Of a DNA stretch of 64,000 nt, positions 53,979-61,655 are shown piece after piece. The stretch spans positions 218,805 through 282,804 of the forward strand of contig CAMBFG010000002.1 in NCBI GenBank assembly GCA_945865925.1, read 5' to 3'. Both the position numbers and the translations under genes were made by a program. Numbering within the stretch: position 1 is the stretch's first letter; every line of letters starts with the position of its first letter. The stretch is from Dehalococcoides mccartyi (GTDB lineage: Bacteria > Chloroflexota > Dehalococcoidia > UBA2979). The notes below the pieces were generated by a model. That model searched no databases and was not told where the DNA came from. It saw only the letters and a program-made list of their open reading frames with translations.

Positions 53979-54607
53979 GGGACCATCTCGTTCGCCGGAG
54001 CCTCGAGGAACCGCGCCCCGAACCGTCGATGGTGCTCCCGGCGCAGCCGAGCGAGGCGCTCGACGGCCTCCGGCTCAGCGAGGTTGCCCGTGATCATGAC
54101 GTGAGCGTCCTCGTTGTTGTCCTTGTAGTACTGGTGCAGGGTGCCCTTCAGGCGGAACCCGAACTCCTCGTACAACCGGCGCGCCCGCGTGTTGCTCACC
54201 CGCACCTCGAGTACGCCCATCCACAGCTCCGAGGTGCGCGCGAGGTCGAAGAGGTCGAGCAGCAGCCGCCGCCCCACCCCTCGACCCTGCTCCTCTGGAT
54301 CGACGGCGATGGTGACGAGGTGGATCTGGTCCACCATGTACCAGCACCCCATGAAGCCGAGGATGCGCTCGTTCGGGCCGGAGATCTTGCGCCGGATCGC
54401 CGCGATCGCGCCGTGCTCCTCGGGCTGATGCTCGACGGCGACGCGGTAGTGCGCGAAAGCGTTGGCGAGCTCTTCCTCGAACGTGCGCGCCGGCCAAGCG
54501 TTCTCGTAGGCGAGCGACTCGATGCGACGCACGGCCTTGATGTCGTCGGCCGTCATGTCGTGCAGCGTGATGCGCCGGATCGGTGCCGCGTCGGAATCCT
54601 CGACCAT
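53975..54607 (-). CDS. rimI: GNAT N-acetyltransferase (RimI-like)
   Basis: A 210-aa GNAT protein. The acetyl-CoA site is VDPEEQGRGVGRRLLLDLF, with LEVRVSNTRARRLYEEFGF and GTLHQYYKDNNEDAHVMI following, the pattern of ribosomal-protein-S18-alanine acetyltransferases. Start is ATG 54607 (MVEDSD); the frame is open upstream. The tail after MITGN is about 30 residues longer than usual. tsaD/tsaB partners are not in the window, so the RimI call rests on sequence alone. Confidence 0.78.
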   Translation of the reverse strand: MVEDSDAAPIRRITLHDMTADDIKAVRRIESLAYENAWPARTFEEELANAFAHYRVAVEHQPEEHGAIAAIRRKISGPNERILGFMGCWYMVDQIHLVTIAVDPEEQGRGVGRRLLLDLFDLARTSELWMGVLEVRVSNTRARRLYEEFGFRLKGTLHQYYKDNNEDAHVMITGNLAEPEAVERLARLRREHHRRFGARFLEAPANEMVP

Positions 54608-54773
54608 GCGGGCAGTGTATTCGCGAGGCTCGGCGGACTCGATCTCGATCCCGGAGGCTCGGAGCGTGAGGGTCTCTACAACACAGCGGTCGGTGGCATC
54701 CAACCGGGCGAGTCAGGCGGTGCCGCGGGTCAGACCTCGATGTCCCATGGGGACGTCGAGGTCGCTCAGGCTG

Positions 54774-55016
54774 CTAGGTTGCGGGCGTCTCCGCCGCAGG
54801 AGCCGCGACGAGCGGCCGCTGCAGGACGTAGTACGCCGTGTCGAGGCGCAGCAGGTGGATGCCGTTCAGCGCCCACCCGTCCTTGCCCATGGCGGACAGA
54901 TACTTCGTAACGAACGTGGTGCGGTACTCACCGCTCTGGCGGATGAACTCCACCCCGTCCGCACTGATCCGACCGTGTGTATCCACGTACGCGACGCAGA
55001 ACTCCCATTGGTCCAT
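54774..55016 (-). CDS. Small 80-aa protein
   Basis: An 80-aa protein, MDQWEFCVAYVDTHGRIS and on, with SGEYRTTFVTKYLSAMGKD, GWALNGIHLLRLDTAYYVLQRP and an Ala/Thr tail. It has the look of a small beta-rich domain. No family recognised. The frame is open upstream to 55244, but the chosen ATG is the first codon of a protein-like stretch. Confidence 0.6.
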   Translation of the reverse strand: MDQWEFCVAYVDTHGRISADGVEFIRQSGEYRTTFVTKYLSAMGKDGWALNGIHLLRLDTAYYVLQRPLVAAPAAETPAT

Positions 55017-55351
55017 GACTAACCTCCCCAACTCAACACGAATGAAGGAGTAGACAAGGACGCCTTGTACATCACCACCGCCCACCTCAACGCCCCCGGG
55101 TTGAAACTCCCCGCACGCACCACCCGAGGACTTGAGCCTCGTTGCGATGTGGGTGGTTCGCGAGATGAATGCGGCCCGCCCACGCGGCTCCTCTGCCTCG
55201 ACGGGGACGGCGACCGGACGCCACCGGCCTGGATCCAGTGTCACACCACCGTCCAGCCCCTCGCGTCTCCCGTCCGAGGGATTCGAGGCGTCCCCAAGCG
55301 CCGCCTGGCCCCCAACTACGCCACCCGGTGCGCCATCCAGTCCTCGACAGA
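55017..55351. other. Intergenic stretch without a recognisable gene
   Basis: The 335 nt between the 80-aa gene and the SOS-like box hold short open frames, but none has protein-like composition or a recognisable domain. I see no RNA motif either. Confidence 0.5.
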
Positions 55352-55375
55352 TTAATAGAACTGGTGTTCTATTAA
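55352..55375. promoter_or_regulatory. SOS/LexA-like box upstream of the acidic-protein gene
   Basis: A perfect 10-bp inverted repeat (TTAATAGAAC and GTTCTATTAA, spacer TGGT) whose core GAAC-N4-GTTC equals the Gram-positive-type LexA box. A TATTAA -10-like sequence overlaps its right edge. A GGGAGGAG ribosome-binding site and the ATG at 55424 follow. Confidence 0.65.
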
Positions 55376-55423
55376 CTCATACCCGGCTGCACACCCCTCG
55401 GCGGGGGTGGGAGGAGCAGGCAA

Positions 55424-56056
55424 ATGGCCCGCATGCTGACCGACGTCATGAAACGCGAGGAGTACGAGGACGCCCTGGATCCCGTCCCCGACGACGATCT
55501 CCCGTTCAGCGACGTTGATGACCTCGACCACGACCTCGACGAGCCCGACGACTCCTTCGAGGACGTCGCTGCTCTCGTCACACCGGAAGACGACGAGGTC
55601 GACACCTTCGACGCCGACGGCGAACCGCTGCCGGACGACGTGCAGGCGGAGATCGAAGCGATCGCCGCCGAAGGCCTCGCGGCCGACGAACCGCCCGACG
55701 AGATGTCAGAGCCGCCGGCAGAGTCGCCCTCCGAGGCACCACCCGAGACAGCCGCGGCAACCCTCGACACCCAGCGCACGCTCGTGCTCGAACAGGCACT
55801 CGAGGCGACCCAACGCGAACTCGCGCGCCAGCGTGACCTCGCCTGCGCCGCCGTCGCACGCTATCGCCAGGCTGTCCTCGCCGCCGAGCCCGACCTACCG
55901 CCCGAGATGGTGCGTGGCGAGAACATCGAGGACGTGGACGCCTCGATCGTCGCGGCCCGCACGATGGTGGCGCACGTCCGTGAACAGGTGGAGGCTCGCC
56001 GCCCCTCGGAGCGAGGTTCCCCCGCTGGCGCCCCCGCGCGCGACACGAGCGCCTGA
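55424..56056 (+). CDS. Acidic protein with helical C-terminal domain, under an SOS-like box
   Basis: A 210-aa protein. Residues about 12-70 are extremely acidic (for example DDDLPFSDVDDLDHDLDEPD), and residues about 110-195 form a helical domain (LVLEQALEATQRELARQRDL, AVARYRQAVLAAEPDLPPE, then SIVAARTMVAHVREQVE). The charge pattern recalls DNA mimics, but this is a guess. No family recognised. The strong inverted-repeat box 49 nt upstream suggests DNA-damage control. Confidence 0.75.
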   Translation: MARMLTDVMKREEYEDALDPVPDDDLPFSDVDDLDHDLDEPDDSFEDVAALVTPEDDEVDTFDADGEPLPDDVQAEIEAIAAEGLAADEPPDEMSEPPAESPSEAPPETAAATLDTQRTLVLEQALEATQRELARQRDLACAAVARYRQAVLAAEPDLPPEMVRGENIEDVDASIVAARTMVAHVREQVEARRPSERGSPAGAPARDTSA

Positions 56057-56109
56057 GGTCACCTCACCGCCCGCCAGAAGATCGCGGCGGGCCTGCAAGA
56101 GCGCCTGAT

Positions 56110-56529
56110 CTAGACGGCGACCGGCGTCTTCGCGAGGGTGATCGTCAGCGTCGTAATGATCTTGTCGCCGAGCGTGTTGCACAGCGGGCACGCGCACGAT
56201 GCCGCCTCGAGTACCTCGTGCTGCGCCAGCAGCCGCTCGTCCGTGACCTCAAGTTCGATGCGATTGAAGATCTGCTCGATGCGCGTCGGGTTCGGCACCA
56301 TCGCAGCCTCGAGGGTCGAGCGGCAGGCGGTGACGTGCGCGTCCTTCAGCAGATCGTGGTTCAGGAACGCCCCTAGCGAGCAGTTCCCCACCGCGATCAG
56401 CAGCAGTTCCGTAGAGGAGTACCCCGCCGGCCCGTCCGCCACCATCTCGCGCACATTGGTCGTCGCCCGCCCGCGCGCCGTGAACACAATCCGCTTCCGG
56501 TCCTGGTAGTCGGCGGTGACAGTGGCCAT
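56110..56529 (-). CDS. OsmC-family peroxide-reductase-like protein
   Basis: A 139-aa OsmC/Ohr-type thiol peroxidase. The two redox Cys are in IAVGNCSLGAF (Cys50) and in the SCACPLCNTLG cluster (Cys112-117). It reduces organic hydroperoxides through Cys-thiol exchange. Start is ATG 56529; the frame is open upstream but not protein-like. The IS element begins about 180 nt upstream. Confidence 0.88.
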   Translation of the reverse strand: MATVTADYQDRKRIVFTARGRATTNVREMVADGPAGYSSTELLLIAVGNCSLGAFLNHDLLKDAHVTACRSTLEAAMVPNPTRIEQIFNRIELEVTDERLLAQHEVLEAASCACPLCNTLGDKIITTLTITLAKTPVAV

Positions 56530-56594
56530 CTGGCTGCTCCTCGATCGGTCGTGTCGGCAATGCAGGATCAGAGTAGGCGGAGGAGGCAAGCGGC

Positions 56595-56712
56595 TCAGGC
56601 TGGAGAGGACGCAGCAGCCCTCGCCTCCGCTGCCGGCCGTCTCCCCCGCCGCAAAGGCGCAGTCTCGCCCACGACGAGTTGATACAGCTGTTCCACGTAC
56701 TTGATCCGAAGT
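56595..56712 (-). pseudogene. Small gene cut by the IS element
   Basis: Minus-strand frame with LRIKYVEQLYQLVVGET followed by an Ala/Arg-rich tail and a TGA at 56595-56597, cut off at the IS end (56712). If the IS is left out, the frame continues directly on the far side with [12 protein letters not shown], suggesting that one small ORF was interrupted. No family recognised. Confidence 0.45.
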
Positions 56713-57647
56713 GGTTCCGTCAGAACTCAGGGTCCGGTCGGCGTGTAGCCTCGTCCATCTGAGATGAGGAGCACCCCGATGACCTGCCCGCACTGCCAAT
56801 CGACGGCAATACGTCGGCGGAAACAGCGGACGGCCCTCGGCTACCGCCGATTCTCATGCGCCAGCTGCCAGCGACGCTTCAACGAACGCACCGGTACGGC
56901 GTTCAACGAACTGCAGTTCCCAACGGACATCGTGCTGCTCGCCGTGCTCTGGCTTCTGCGCTACAAGCTTGGGCTGCGGGATGTATCGGAACTCCTGCTG
57001 CAGCGCGGCTACACCATCAGCCACGAGACGATCCGCGCCTGGGAGTTCCGCTTCGCGCCGCTAATCAGCGATCAACTCCGCAGGCGCAGAACAGGACGCG
57101 CCGGCCGCTCTTGGTATCTCGACGAGACGTACGTGAAGGTCGCTGGTCGTTGGTGCTACCTCTACCGGGCGATCGATCGCGATGGTCAGTTGCTCGACTC
57201 GATGCTCAGCGAGCATCGCGACCGTTCCGCAGCTCGTCGCTTTCTCCGGGGCTTGTTGGAGGTATCGGGGCAGCGTCCGTTGCGCGTGACGACCGACCAT
57301 CACGTGGCGTACCCAAAGGCCATCTGCTGGATCTGCGGTCGGAAGGAGTTTCATCGACGCGATCGGTATCTCAATAACCGGACCGAACAGTCGCATCGGC
57401 CGCTGAAACAGCGGTACTACCCGATGCTGGGGTTCGGAACATTCGAATCAGCGTCCCGATTCTGTACAGCGTTCGATGAGGTCCACAACTACTTCAGATT
57501 CAACAAAGCCACCGCATCATTGGCAGTGCGGCGGGAGGTCTTCATGTTCCGCTGGCGGGAGCTAATCGAAGACGTGAGCGCGGCGTAACGGACGAGAGGC
57601 ACTGAGGGTGATTCGGTCGTCGATGAGCCCTGAGTTCTGACGGAACC
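56713..57647 (+). mobile_element. IS6-family-like insertion sequence
   Basis: A 935-bp element bounded by a perfect 20-bp terminal inverted repeat: GGTTCCGTCAGAACTCAGGG at 56713-56732 and its reverse complement at 57628-57647. It carries one DDE transposase. The 8-bp flanks (TCCGAAGT on the left, ATCTCCGA on the right) are not duplicates, so either the duplication was lost or the element arose by replicon fusion or recombination. Confidence 0.92.
56779..57588 (+). CDS. IS6-like DDE transposase with N-terminal zinc ribbon
   Basis: A 269-aa transposase. An N-terminal zinc ribbon (CPHC and CASC) is followed by a helix-turn-helix and the DDE core: first Asp in WYLDETYVKV, second Asp in TTDHHVAYPKA, Glu in NRTEQSHRPLKQRYYPM. 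The K/R residue after the Glu (7 residues on) is present. ATG 56779 is chosen because GAGGAG lies 7 nt upstream; an ATG five codons earlier is in frame. The frame is intact, so the element could still move. Confidence 0.92.
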   Translation: MTCPHCQSTAIRRRKQRTALGYRRFSCASCQRRFNERTGTAFNELQFPTDIVLLAVLWLLRYKLGLRDVSELLLQRGYTISHETIRAWEFRFAPLISDQLRRRRTGRAGRSWYLDETYVKVAGRWCYLYRAIDRDGQLLDSMLSEHRDRSAARRFLRGLLEVSGQRPLRVTTDHHVAYPKAICWICGRKEFHRRDRYLNNRTEQSHRPLKQRYYPMLGFGTFESASRFCTAFDEVHNYFRFNKATASLAVRREVFMFRWRELIEDVSAA

Positions 57648-57696
57648 ATCTCCGACCGCTCCCGCAGTATCCGCCCGGCGCACGGCGGCACACACT

Positions 57697-57725
57697 CGAA
57701 CGTCCGTTCGCAGCGCTGCTATACT
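57697..57725 (+). promoter_or_regulatory. ruvB SOS box and extended -10 promoter
   Basis: CGAACGTCCGTTCG (57697-57710) matches the LexA box CGAAC-N4-GTTCG. TG-C-TATACT (57717-57725) forms an extended -10, and the ATG at 57732 is 6 nt further, so ruvB is probably a leaderless, SOS-controlled gene. Confidence 0.75.
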
Positions 57726-57731
57726 CGCGAC

Positions 57732-58844
57732 ATGGCCGAGCCCCGCACGCCCCGGTCCCCAAAGCCATCGACGCCTGCGACCAGCGAGGCCGCCCGCCCC
57801 GGGCCGCTATCCCCCGCCATCGACCCCGAGGACGCGCCGATCGAGACCAGCCTCCGCCCGCGCCGCCTCGAACAGTACTTCGGGCAGGAGCGGATCAAGG
57901 AAAGCCTGCGCATCAGCATCGAGGCGGCCAAGCAGCGCGGCGAACCGCTCGACCACCTGCTCTTCCACGGCCCGCCGGGCCTCGGCAAGACCACCCTCGC
58001 GATGATCGTCGCGGCGGAGATGGGCGTCTCGATCCGCATCACCAGCGGCCCGGCCATCGAGCGCGCAGGCGACCTCGCCTCGCTGCTGACGAGCCTGCAG
58101 GCGGGTGACGTGCTGTTCATCGACGAGATCCATCGGCTCTCGCTGCCGGTGGAGGAAGTCCTCTACCCCGCGATGGAGGACTTCTCCGTCGACATCATCC
58201 TGGGTAAGGGTCCGAAGGCGCGCGACGTGCGCCTCAAACTCAACCGCTTCACCCTCGTCGGCGCAACCACCCGCTTCGCGCTCGTCTCGCAGCCGCTCCG
58301 CGACCGCTTCGGCTCCGCGTACCGCATGGACTTCTACGACGAGGCCGCGCTCACGCAGATCATCAACCGCTCCGCCGATGTGCTCGCCTGCCGCATCACC
58401 CCAGACGGTGTCGGCGGTATCGCGAGGCGTTCACGCGGCACCGCGCGCGTCGCCAACCGCCTCCTCCGCCGCGTGCGCGACTACGCCGAGGTGCGCGCGG
58501 ACGGCGTCATCACCGGCGAGGTCGCCGCGGCAGCCCTCGGCCGCATGCAGATCGACGACCTCGGCCTCGACCAGATGGACCGCGACCTCATGACCGCGCT
58601 CGCCGAGCGCTTCGGGGGCGGCCCAGCCGGCCTCGAAACCCTCGCCGCTGCGATCTCTGAGGAGGGCGACACAATCATGGATGTGTACGAGCCCTACTTG
58701 CTGAAGATCGGCTTCATCCAGCGCACCCCGCGTGGCCGCATCCTCACCCGCCTTGGCTACGAACACCTCGGCATCGACGCGCACACGGCGACGACCCGCA
58801 GCGCGCAAACCTCGTTCTTCGCGAACGAGACAGTTGAGGACTAA
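57732..58844 (+). CDS. ruvB: Holliday-junction branch-migration ATPase RuvB
   Basis: A 370-aa AAA+ motor that drives branch migration with RuvA. Walker A is GPPGLGKTT, Walker B is LFIDEIHRL, sensor 1 is GATTRF, and the arginine finger is in PLRDRFG. The C-terminal winged helix is complete ([20 protein letters not shown]). The first about 25 residues are Pro/Ala-rich and variable. ruvA and ruvC are not in the window. It lies directly after an SOS-like box and the IS element. Confidence 0.96.
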   Translation: MAEPRTPRSPKPSTPATSEAARPGPLSPAIDPEDAPIETSLRPRRLEQYFGQERIKESLRISIEAAKQRGEPLDHLLFHGPPGLGKTTLAMIVAAEMGVSIRITSGPAIERAGDLASLLTSLQAGDVLFIDEIHRLSLPVEEVLYPAMEDFSVDIILGKGPKARDVRLKLNRFTLVGATTRFALVSQPLRDRFGSAYRMDFYDEAALTQIINRSADVLACRITPDGVGGIARRSRGTARVANRLLRRVRDYAEVRADGVITGEVAAAALGRMQIDDLGLDQMDRDLMTALAERFGGGPAGLETLAAAISEEGDTIMDVYEPYLLKIGFIQRTPRGRILTRLGYEHLGIDAHTATTRSAQTSFFANETVED

Positions 58845-58857
58845 CGAGGAACAAGAA

Positions 58858-59244
58858 ATGCCGGAACGCCAGCGGATCTCTTCGGGTGGGCCGTGGGAGG
58901 ACCGCATCGGCTACTCGCGCGCAGTCCGCGTGGACGACCATGTCTGGGTGAGTGGTACGACCGGCACGCACCCCGACGGCACCATCCCTGATGGCACCTA
59001 CGCGCAGACGCGCCTTGCCCTCGCGACCATCGAAGCCGCACTCCGCGAAGCCGGTGCCACCTCAGACGAGGCCGTGCGCGTCCGCATGTTCGCCACCGAC
59101 ATCGAAGAGTGGCAGGCCGTGGGCGTGTTGCTGAACGAACACTTCGGCCGCGCGAAGCCCGTGATAACAATGACCCAAGTGACTCGATCGATCGATCCGA
59201 AGCACCGCATCGAGGTCGAGGCGGTCATCGGCAGCGCGGGGTAG
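58858..59244 (+). CDS. ridA: RidA-family protein
   Basis: A 128-aa RidA/YjgF-like trimer former, which deaminates reactive enamines/imines made by PLP enzymes. The motifs RAVRVDDHVWVSGTTG, AQTRLALATIEAALREAG and the terminal KHRIEVEAVIG are present; the usual Arg near the active site is not clearly placed. ATG 58858 follows GAGGA. It is 13 nt after ruvB, but the box upstream of ruvB may control both. Confidence 0.83.
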   Translation: MPERQRISSGGPWEDRIGYSRAVRVDDHVWVSGTTGTHPDGTIPDGTYAQTRLALATIEAALREAGATSDEAVRVRMFATDIEEWQAVGVLLNEHFGRAKPVITMTQVTRSIDPKHRIEVEAVIGSAG

Positions 59245-59247
59245 GAC

Positions 59248-59685
59248 CTACGCCTTGCGAATGATCGAGTAGGTCACGCGACCCACCGCCGCGAGTGTGC
59301 CTGCAGCGTCGCGCACTTCGACCTGAGTGAAACCGAGGGCGCGGCTGCTGCGGAGGATGCGCGCCTCTGCAATCGCCTCCGTGGTGATGGCGTTGAGGTA
59401 TGAGACGTTGATGTCCAGCGTGGCCTGGCCGACGTAGTCCGCGTCGTCACCGACCGAGGCGATGATCGCCGCGCCCGCGGCGGCGTCGATCAGCGTCGCG
59501 ATCGCGCCACCATGCAGGACGTCCGCGCGACGCGTCCCGAGCGGCGGGCGCATCGGCAGGCGCAGGACGGCGTGGCCCAGCTCATCGATGCGCACGACCT
59601 CAATGCCAAGCGTGTCCCAGAACGGCACGGGACGCGCCTCGACGCGGGCACGAAGTACCTCGGGAGTGGGTGGTGTTGAAGTCAC
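59248..59685 (-). CDS. PaaI-type hot-dog thioesterase
   Basis: A 145-aa hot-dog protein. It has the PaaI pattern LHGGAIATLIDAAAGAAII with the catalytic Asp in the helix, plus ATLDINVSYLNAITTEAIAEA and a closing VGRVTYSI. It would hydrolyse acyl-CoA thioesters. The start is GTG 59685. It converges on ridA with 3 nt between stops. Confidence 0.85.
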   Translation of the reverse strand: MTSTPPTPEVLRARVEARPVPFWDTLGIEVVRIDELGHAVLRLPMRPPLGTRRADVLHGGAIATLIDAAAGAAIIASVGDDADYVGQATLDINVSYLNAITTEAIAEARILRSSRALGFTQVEVRDAAGTLAAVGRVTYSIIRKA

Positions 59686-59733
59686 GGTTACGCCGTCCTT
59701 GCTACGAGGTGCAGCCTACTACCGGCGCTTCCG

Positions 59734-60042
59734 CTACGGCTGCTGCGTCCCGGCGGCGATCTTCGCGGCCTCGGTAGCACGGTCGGCGGCGGTGGCGACT
59801 TCGCCCGTGAACTCGCGGCGACGGTCACCCATCGAGGGCGACTCGGCCGCGCCAGCGGCCGGGATCAGGATCCATGCGGCGACGTAGATGATGAGGCCGC
59901 CCGCACCGAGCGAGACGACCGTCAGCAGCACGGCGACCACGCGGACGAGGCCGTAGCGGGCGGCGATCCCGGCACAGACGCCGGCGATCATGCCCGCTTC
60001 CTTGTCACGGGTCAGGCGGGTGTTGTTCTCAGTAGCGGACAT
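59734..60042 (-). CDS. PspC-domain membrane protein
   Basis: A 102-aa protein with the PspC domain: NTRLTRDKEAGMIAGVCAGIAARYG and the TM VAVLLTVVSLGAGGLIIYVAAWILIP (residues about 40-65). A charged helical tail follows. PspC-type proteins respond to envelope stress. Start is ATG 60042 (MSATEN); a TTG/ATG further upstream is possible. Confidence 0.82.
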   Translation of the reverse strand: MSATENNTRLTRDKEAGMIAGVCAGIAARYGLVRVVAVLLTVVSLGAGGLIIYVAAWILIPAAGAAESPSMGDRRREFTGEVATAADRATEAAKIAAGTQQP

Positions 60043-60093
60043 CGGTGGCTCCGCAATCTGGGATCCATCGTACAACGGGGCGCTGGCCTCGAT

Positions 60094-60131
60094 GAAAAAC
60101 GACGAAGCGCGCCTGGTGAGGGCGCGCTTCG
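60094..60131 (-). terminator. Intrinsic terminator after the SDR gene
   Basis: On the minus strand, a 10-11 bp stem (GAAGCGCGCC with GGCGCGCTTC, loop of 7) is followed by GTCGTTTTTC. It lies 28 nt past the SDR stop. Confidence 0.8.
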
Positions 60132-60158
60132 CGGGTGTCCTGCCTCGATGGATCGGGG

Positions 60159-60947
60159 CTAGAGGCCCTTCGACTTCACAACTTCGGAGTCGTAGAGGAT
60201 GGCGCCGTTGAGGACCGTGGCGGGCTGCTCACAGATCCAGACGGTGGCCTTGCCCATGTCGTCGGCGGTATCGAAGTCCAAGTTCGGGTTCTCGCGGTCA
60301 TTGGAGGCCATCAGGTTGCCCGGGGTCTTGATGCGACCGCGCGGTGCGAGGACGTTGACCGAGATGCCATCGGCCTGGTTTCGCCAGCCCTCGGACTGTG
60401 AGAAGTGCTCGATAAGCGACTTCTGCGGGCCGTAGAAGATGTCGCCGCTGCGGACCTTGGTGCTGTCGTACGGGCCGGGGCCTGGGAAGATCGCGCCACC
60501 CGAGGAGATGTTGACAATGTGGCCACCACCGGCGGCACGGAGGTGCGGGTACACCTCGCGCATCATCAAGATGACGCCCATCACGTTCACCGAGAACGAG
60601 AGGTCGATGTGTCGGGCCTGCACGGTCTCGAGCGTGCCCGGCACGAAGATCGCGGCGTTGTTCACGACGATGTCGATCTTGCCGTACTGCGCGACGGTCG
60701 CCTTGACCGCGTTCGCGATGCTCTCGCCGTCACGGAGGTTGAGGACGACCGGTGACGCCTCGCCACCCTTCGCCTTGATCTCTTCGACGACGGAATGGAT
60801 GGTGCCCGGCAAGCGCGGGTCCTGCTGCACCTCGGTGCGTGCAGCCACGACGACCTTCGCGCCGGCTGCCGCGAGGTACCTAGCGATGTCTGCGCCGATG
60901 CCCCGGCTCGCGCCGGCGACGAGAGCGACTCGTCCGTTGAGTGCCAT
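60159..60947 (-). CDS. Short-chain dehydrogenase/reductase
   Basis: A 262-aa SDR of the NAD(P)-binding Rossmann type. Cofactor motif VAGASRGIGAD, the NNAA motif, the Ser in VNISSGGA, and the catalytic Tyr-x3-Lys in PYDSTKV are all there. It resembles the hydroxysteroid/3-ketoacyl reductase-like SDRs; the substrate is unknown. Start is ATG 60947, with GGAGGGG upstream. The frame is also open upstream into the small ORF described next, without a stop between. Confidence 0.88.
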   Translation of the reverse strand: MALNGRVALVAGASRGIGADIARYLAAAGAKVVVAARTEVQQDPRLPGTIHSVVEEIKAKGGEASPVVLNLRDGESIANAVKATVAQYGKIDIVVNNAAIFVPGTLETVQARHIDLSFSVNVMGVILMMREVYPHLRAAGGGHIVNISSGGAIFPGPGPYDSTKVRSGDIFYGPQKSLIEHFSQSEGWRNQADGISVNVLAPRGRIKTPGNLMASNDRENPNLDFDTADDMGKATVWICEQPATVLNGAILYDSEVVKSKGL

Positions 60948-61172
60948 GTTGGTGATTCCCCTCCACATGACGGCGCGAGGTGCGTCCGTCTGAACTTCGT
61001 CCCAGGCGCGTTCGGCGCGGCCGGAGCACTGCACGATAGCGCCTGCGGGGAGTCCTCGGGCGGGCGGAGTGGTGTCGCGCAGCGCGATCAGCAGGCCCGC
61101 GATCAGGCGGAGCGCAGCAGCCTCGTACCGCCCTGCATCGAGGTCAGTGGCGAGTGCTCCGGCGGCGGTCAC
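60948..61172 (-). CDS. Small ORF in frame with the SDR gene, coupled to the gene upstream
   Basis: From GTG 61172 the reading frame encodes about 75 residues (AGALATDLDAGRYEAAALRLI, LIALRDTTPPARGLPAGA) before the SDR start, with no stop in between. The GTG overlaps the previous gene's stop (GTGA). It looks like a small helical protein, but its own stop has been lost or it is fused to the SDR. Which form is made is unclear. Confidence 0.4.
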
Positions 61173-61462
61173 CGGGCACCTCGAGGCAGCACGACGATCG
61201 CGAAGGCAACGAGGGTCGCGGCGAAGAGCGGCGCGCGGCGGACTACGTCGGCAGTCGCCCCGGCACTCTCAAACCGCGCAGTGGCTTCGAAGGCGACGCC
61301 ACCAAACAGCACGCCGCGGGCGTCCTCGGCGTGCCGGACCGCACCTCGCTCAACGACGGCGCGTCGGACGAAGTAGACAGCATTCGCCGCCCTGCCTGCG
61401 GCGAGGGTGGACTGCTGCGCCACACCGAGCCCGTGCCAGAGGTCGCCCCAAGCCATGTCCAT
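61169..61462 (-). CDS. 97-aa protein under an SOS-like box
   Basis: A 97-aa protein: MDMAWGDLWHGLGVAQQSTLAAG, VRRAVVERGAVRHAEDARG and a C-terminal hydrophobic stretch (APLFAATLVAFAIVVLPRGA). AAGGAG lies 4 nt before the ATG, a strong ribosome-binding site. An SOS-like box is 47 nt upstream. No family recognised. It overlaps the next ORF by 4 nt, so the two form an operon. Confidence 0.65.
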   Translation of the reverse strand: MDMAWGDLWHGLGVAQQSTLAAGRAANAVYFVRRAVVERGAVRHAEDARGVLFGGVAFEATARFESAGATADVVRRAPLFAATLVAFAIVVLPRGAR

Positions 61463-61505
61463 ATGCTCCTTCCTCGCGCGACCGGAGGGCCTCGTCGTGG
61501 GAGGA

Positions 61506-61525
61506 AGGTTAGAACACTTGTTCTA
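61506..61525 (-). promoter_or_regulatory. SOS/LexA-like box and -10 of the small-ORF operon
   Basis: TAGAACA and TGTTCTA (61510-61525) form a palindrome with the core GAAC-N4-GTTC. On the minus strand a TAACCT -10-like box (61511-61506) overlaps its edge, in the same arrangement as at the 55.3 kb box. Confidence 0.6.
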
Positions 61526-61655
61526 CACACCGCAAGTGGGATGCGGCGCGGGATCGAAGGCTGTCAGCCAGCTTGATCGGAGCACGCGCGAGCGTAGCGC
61601 ACGAGGAACCGAGCGTGGGAAGACGGGCCGGAATGCGTTAGGAGACAGGGAAATG

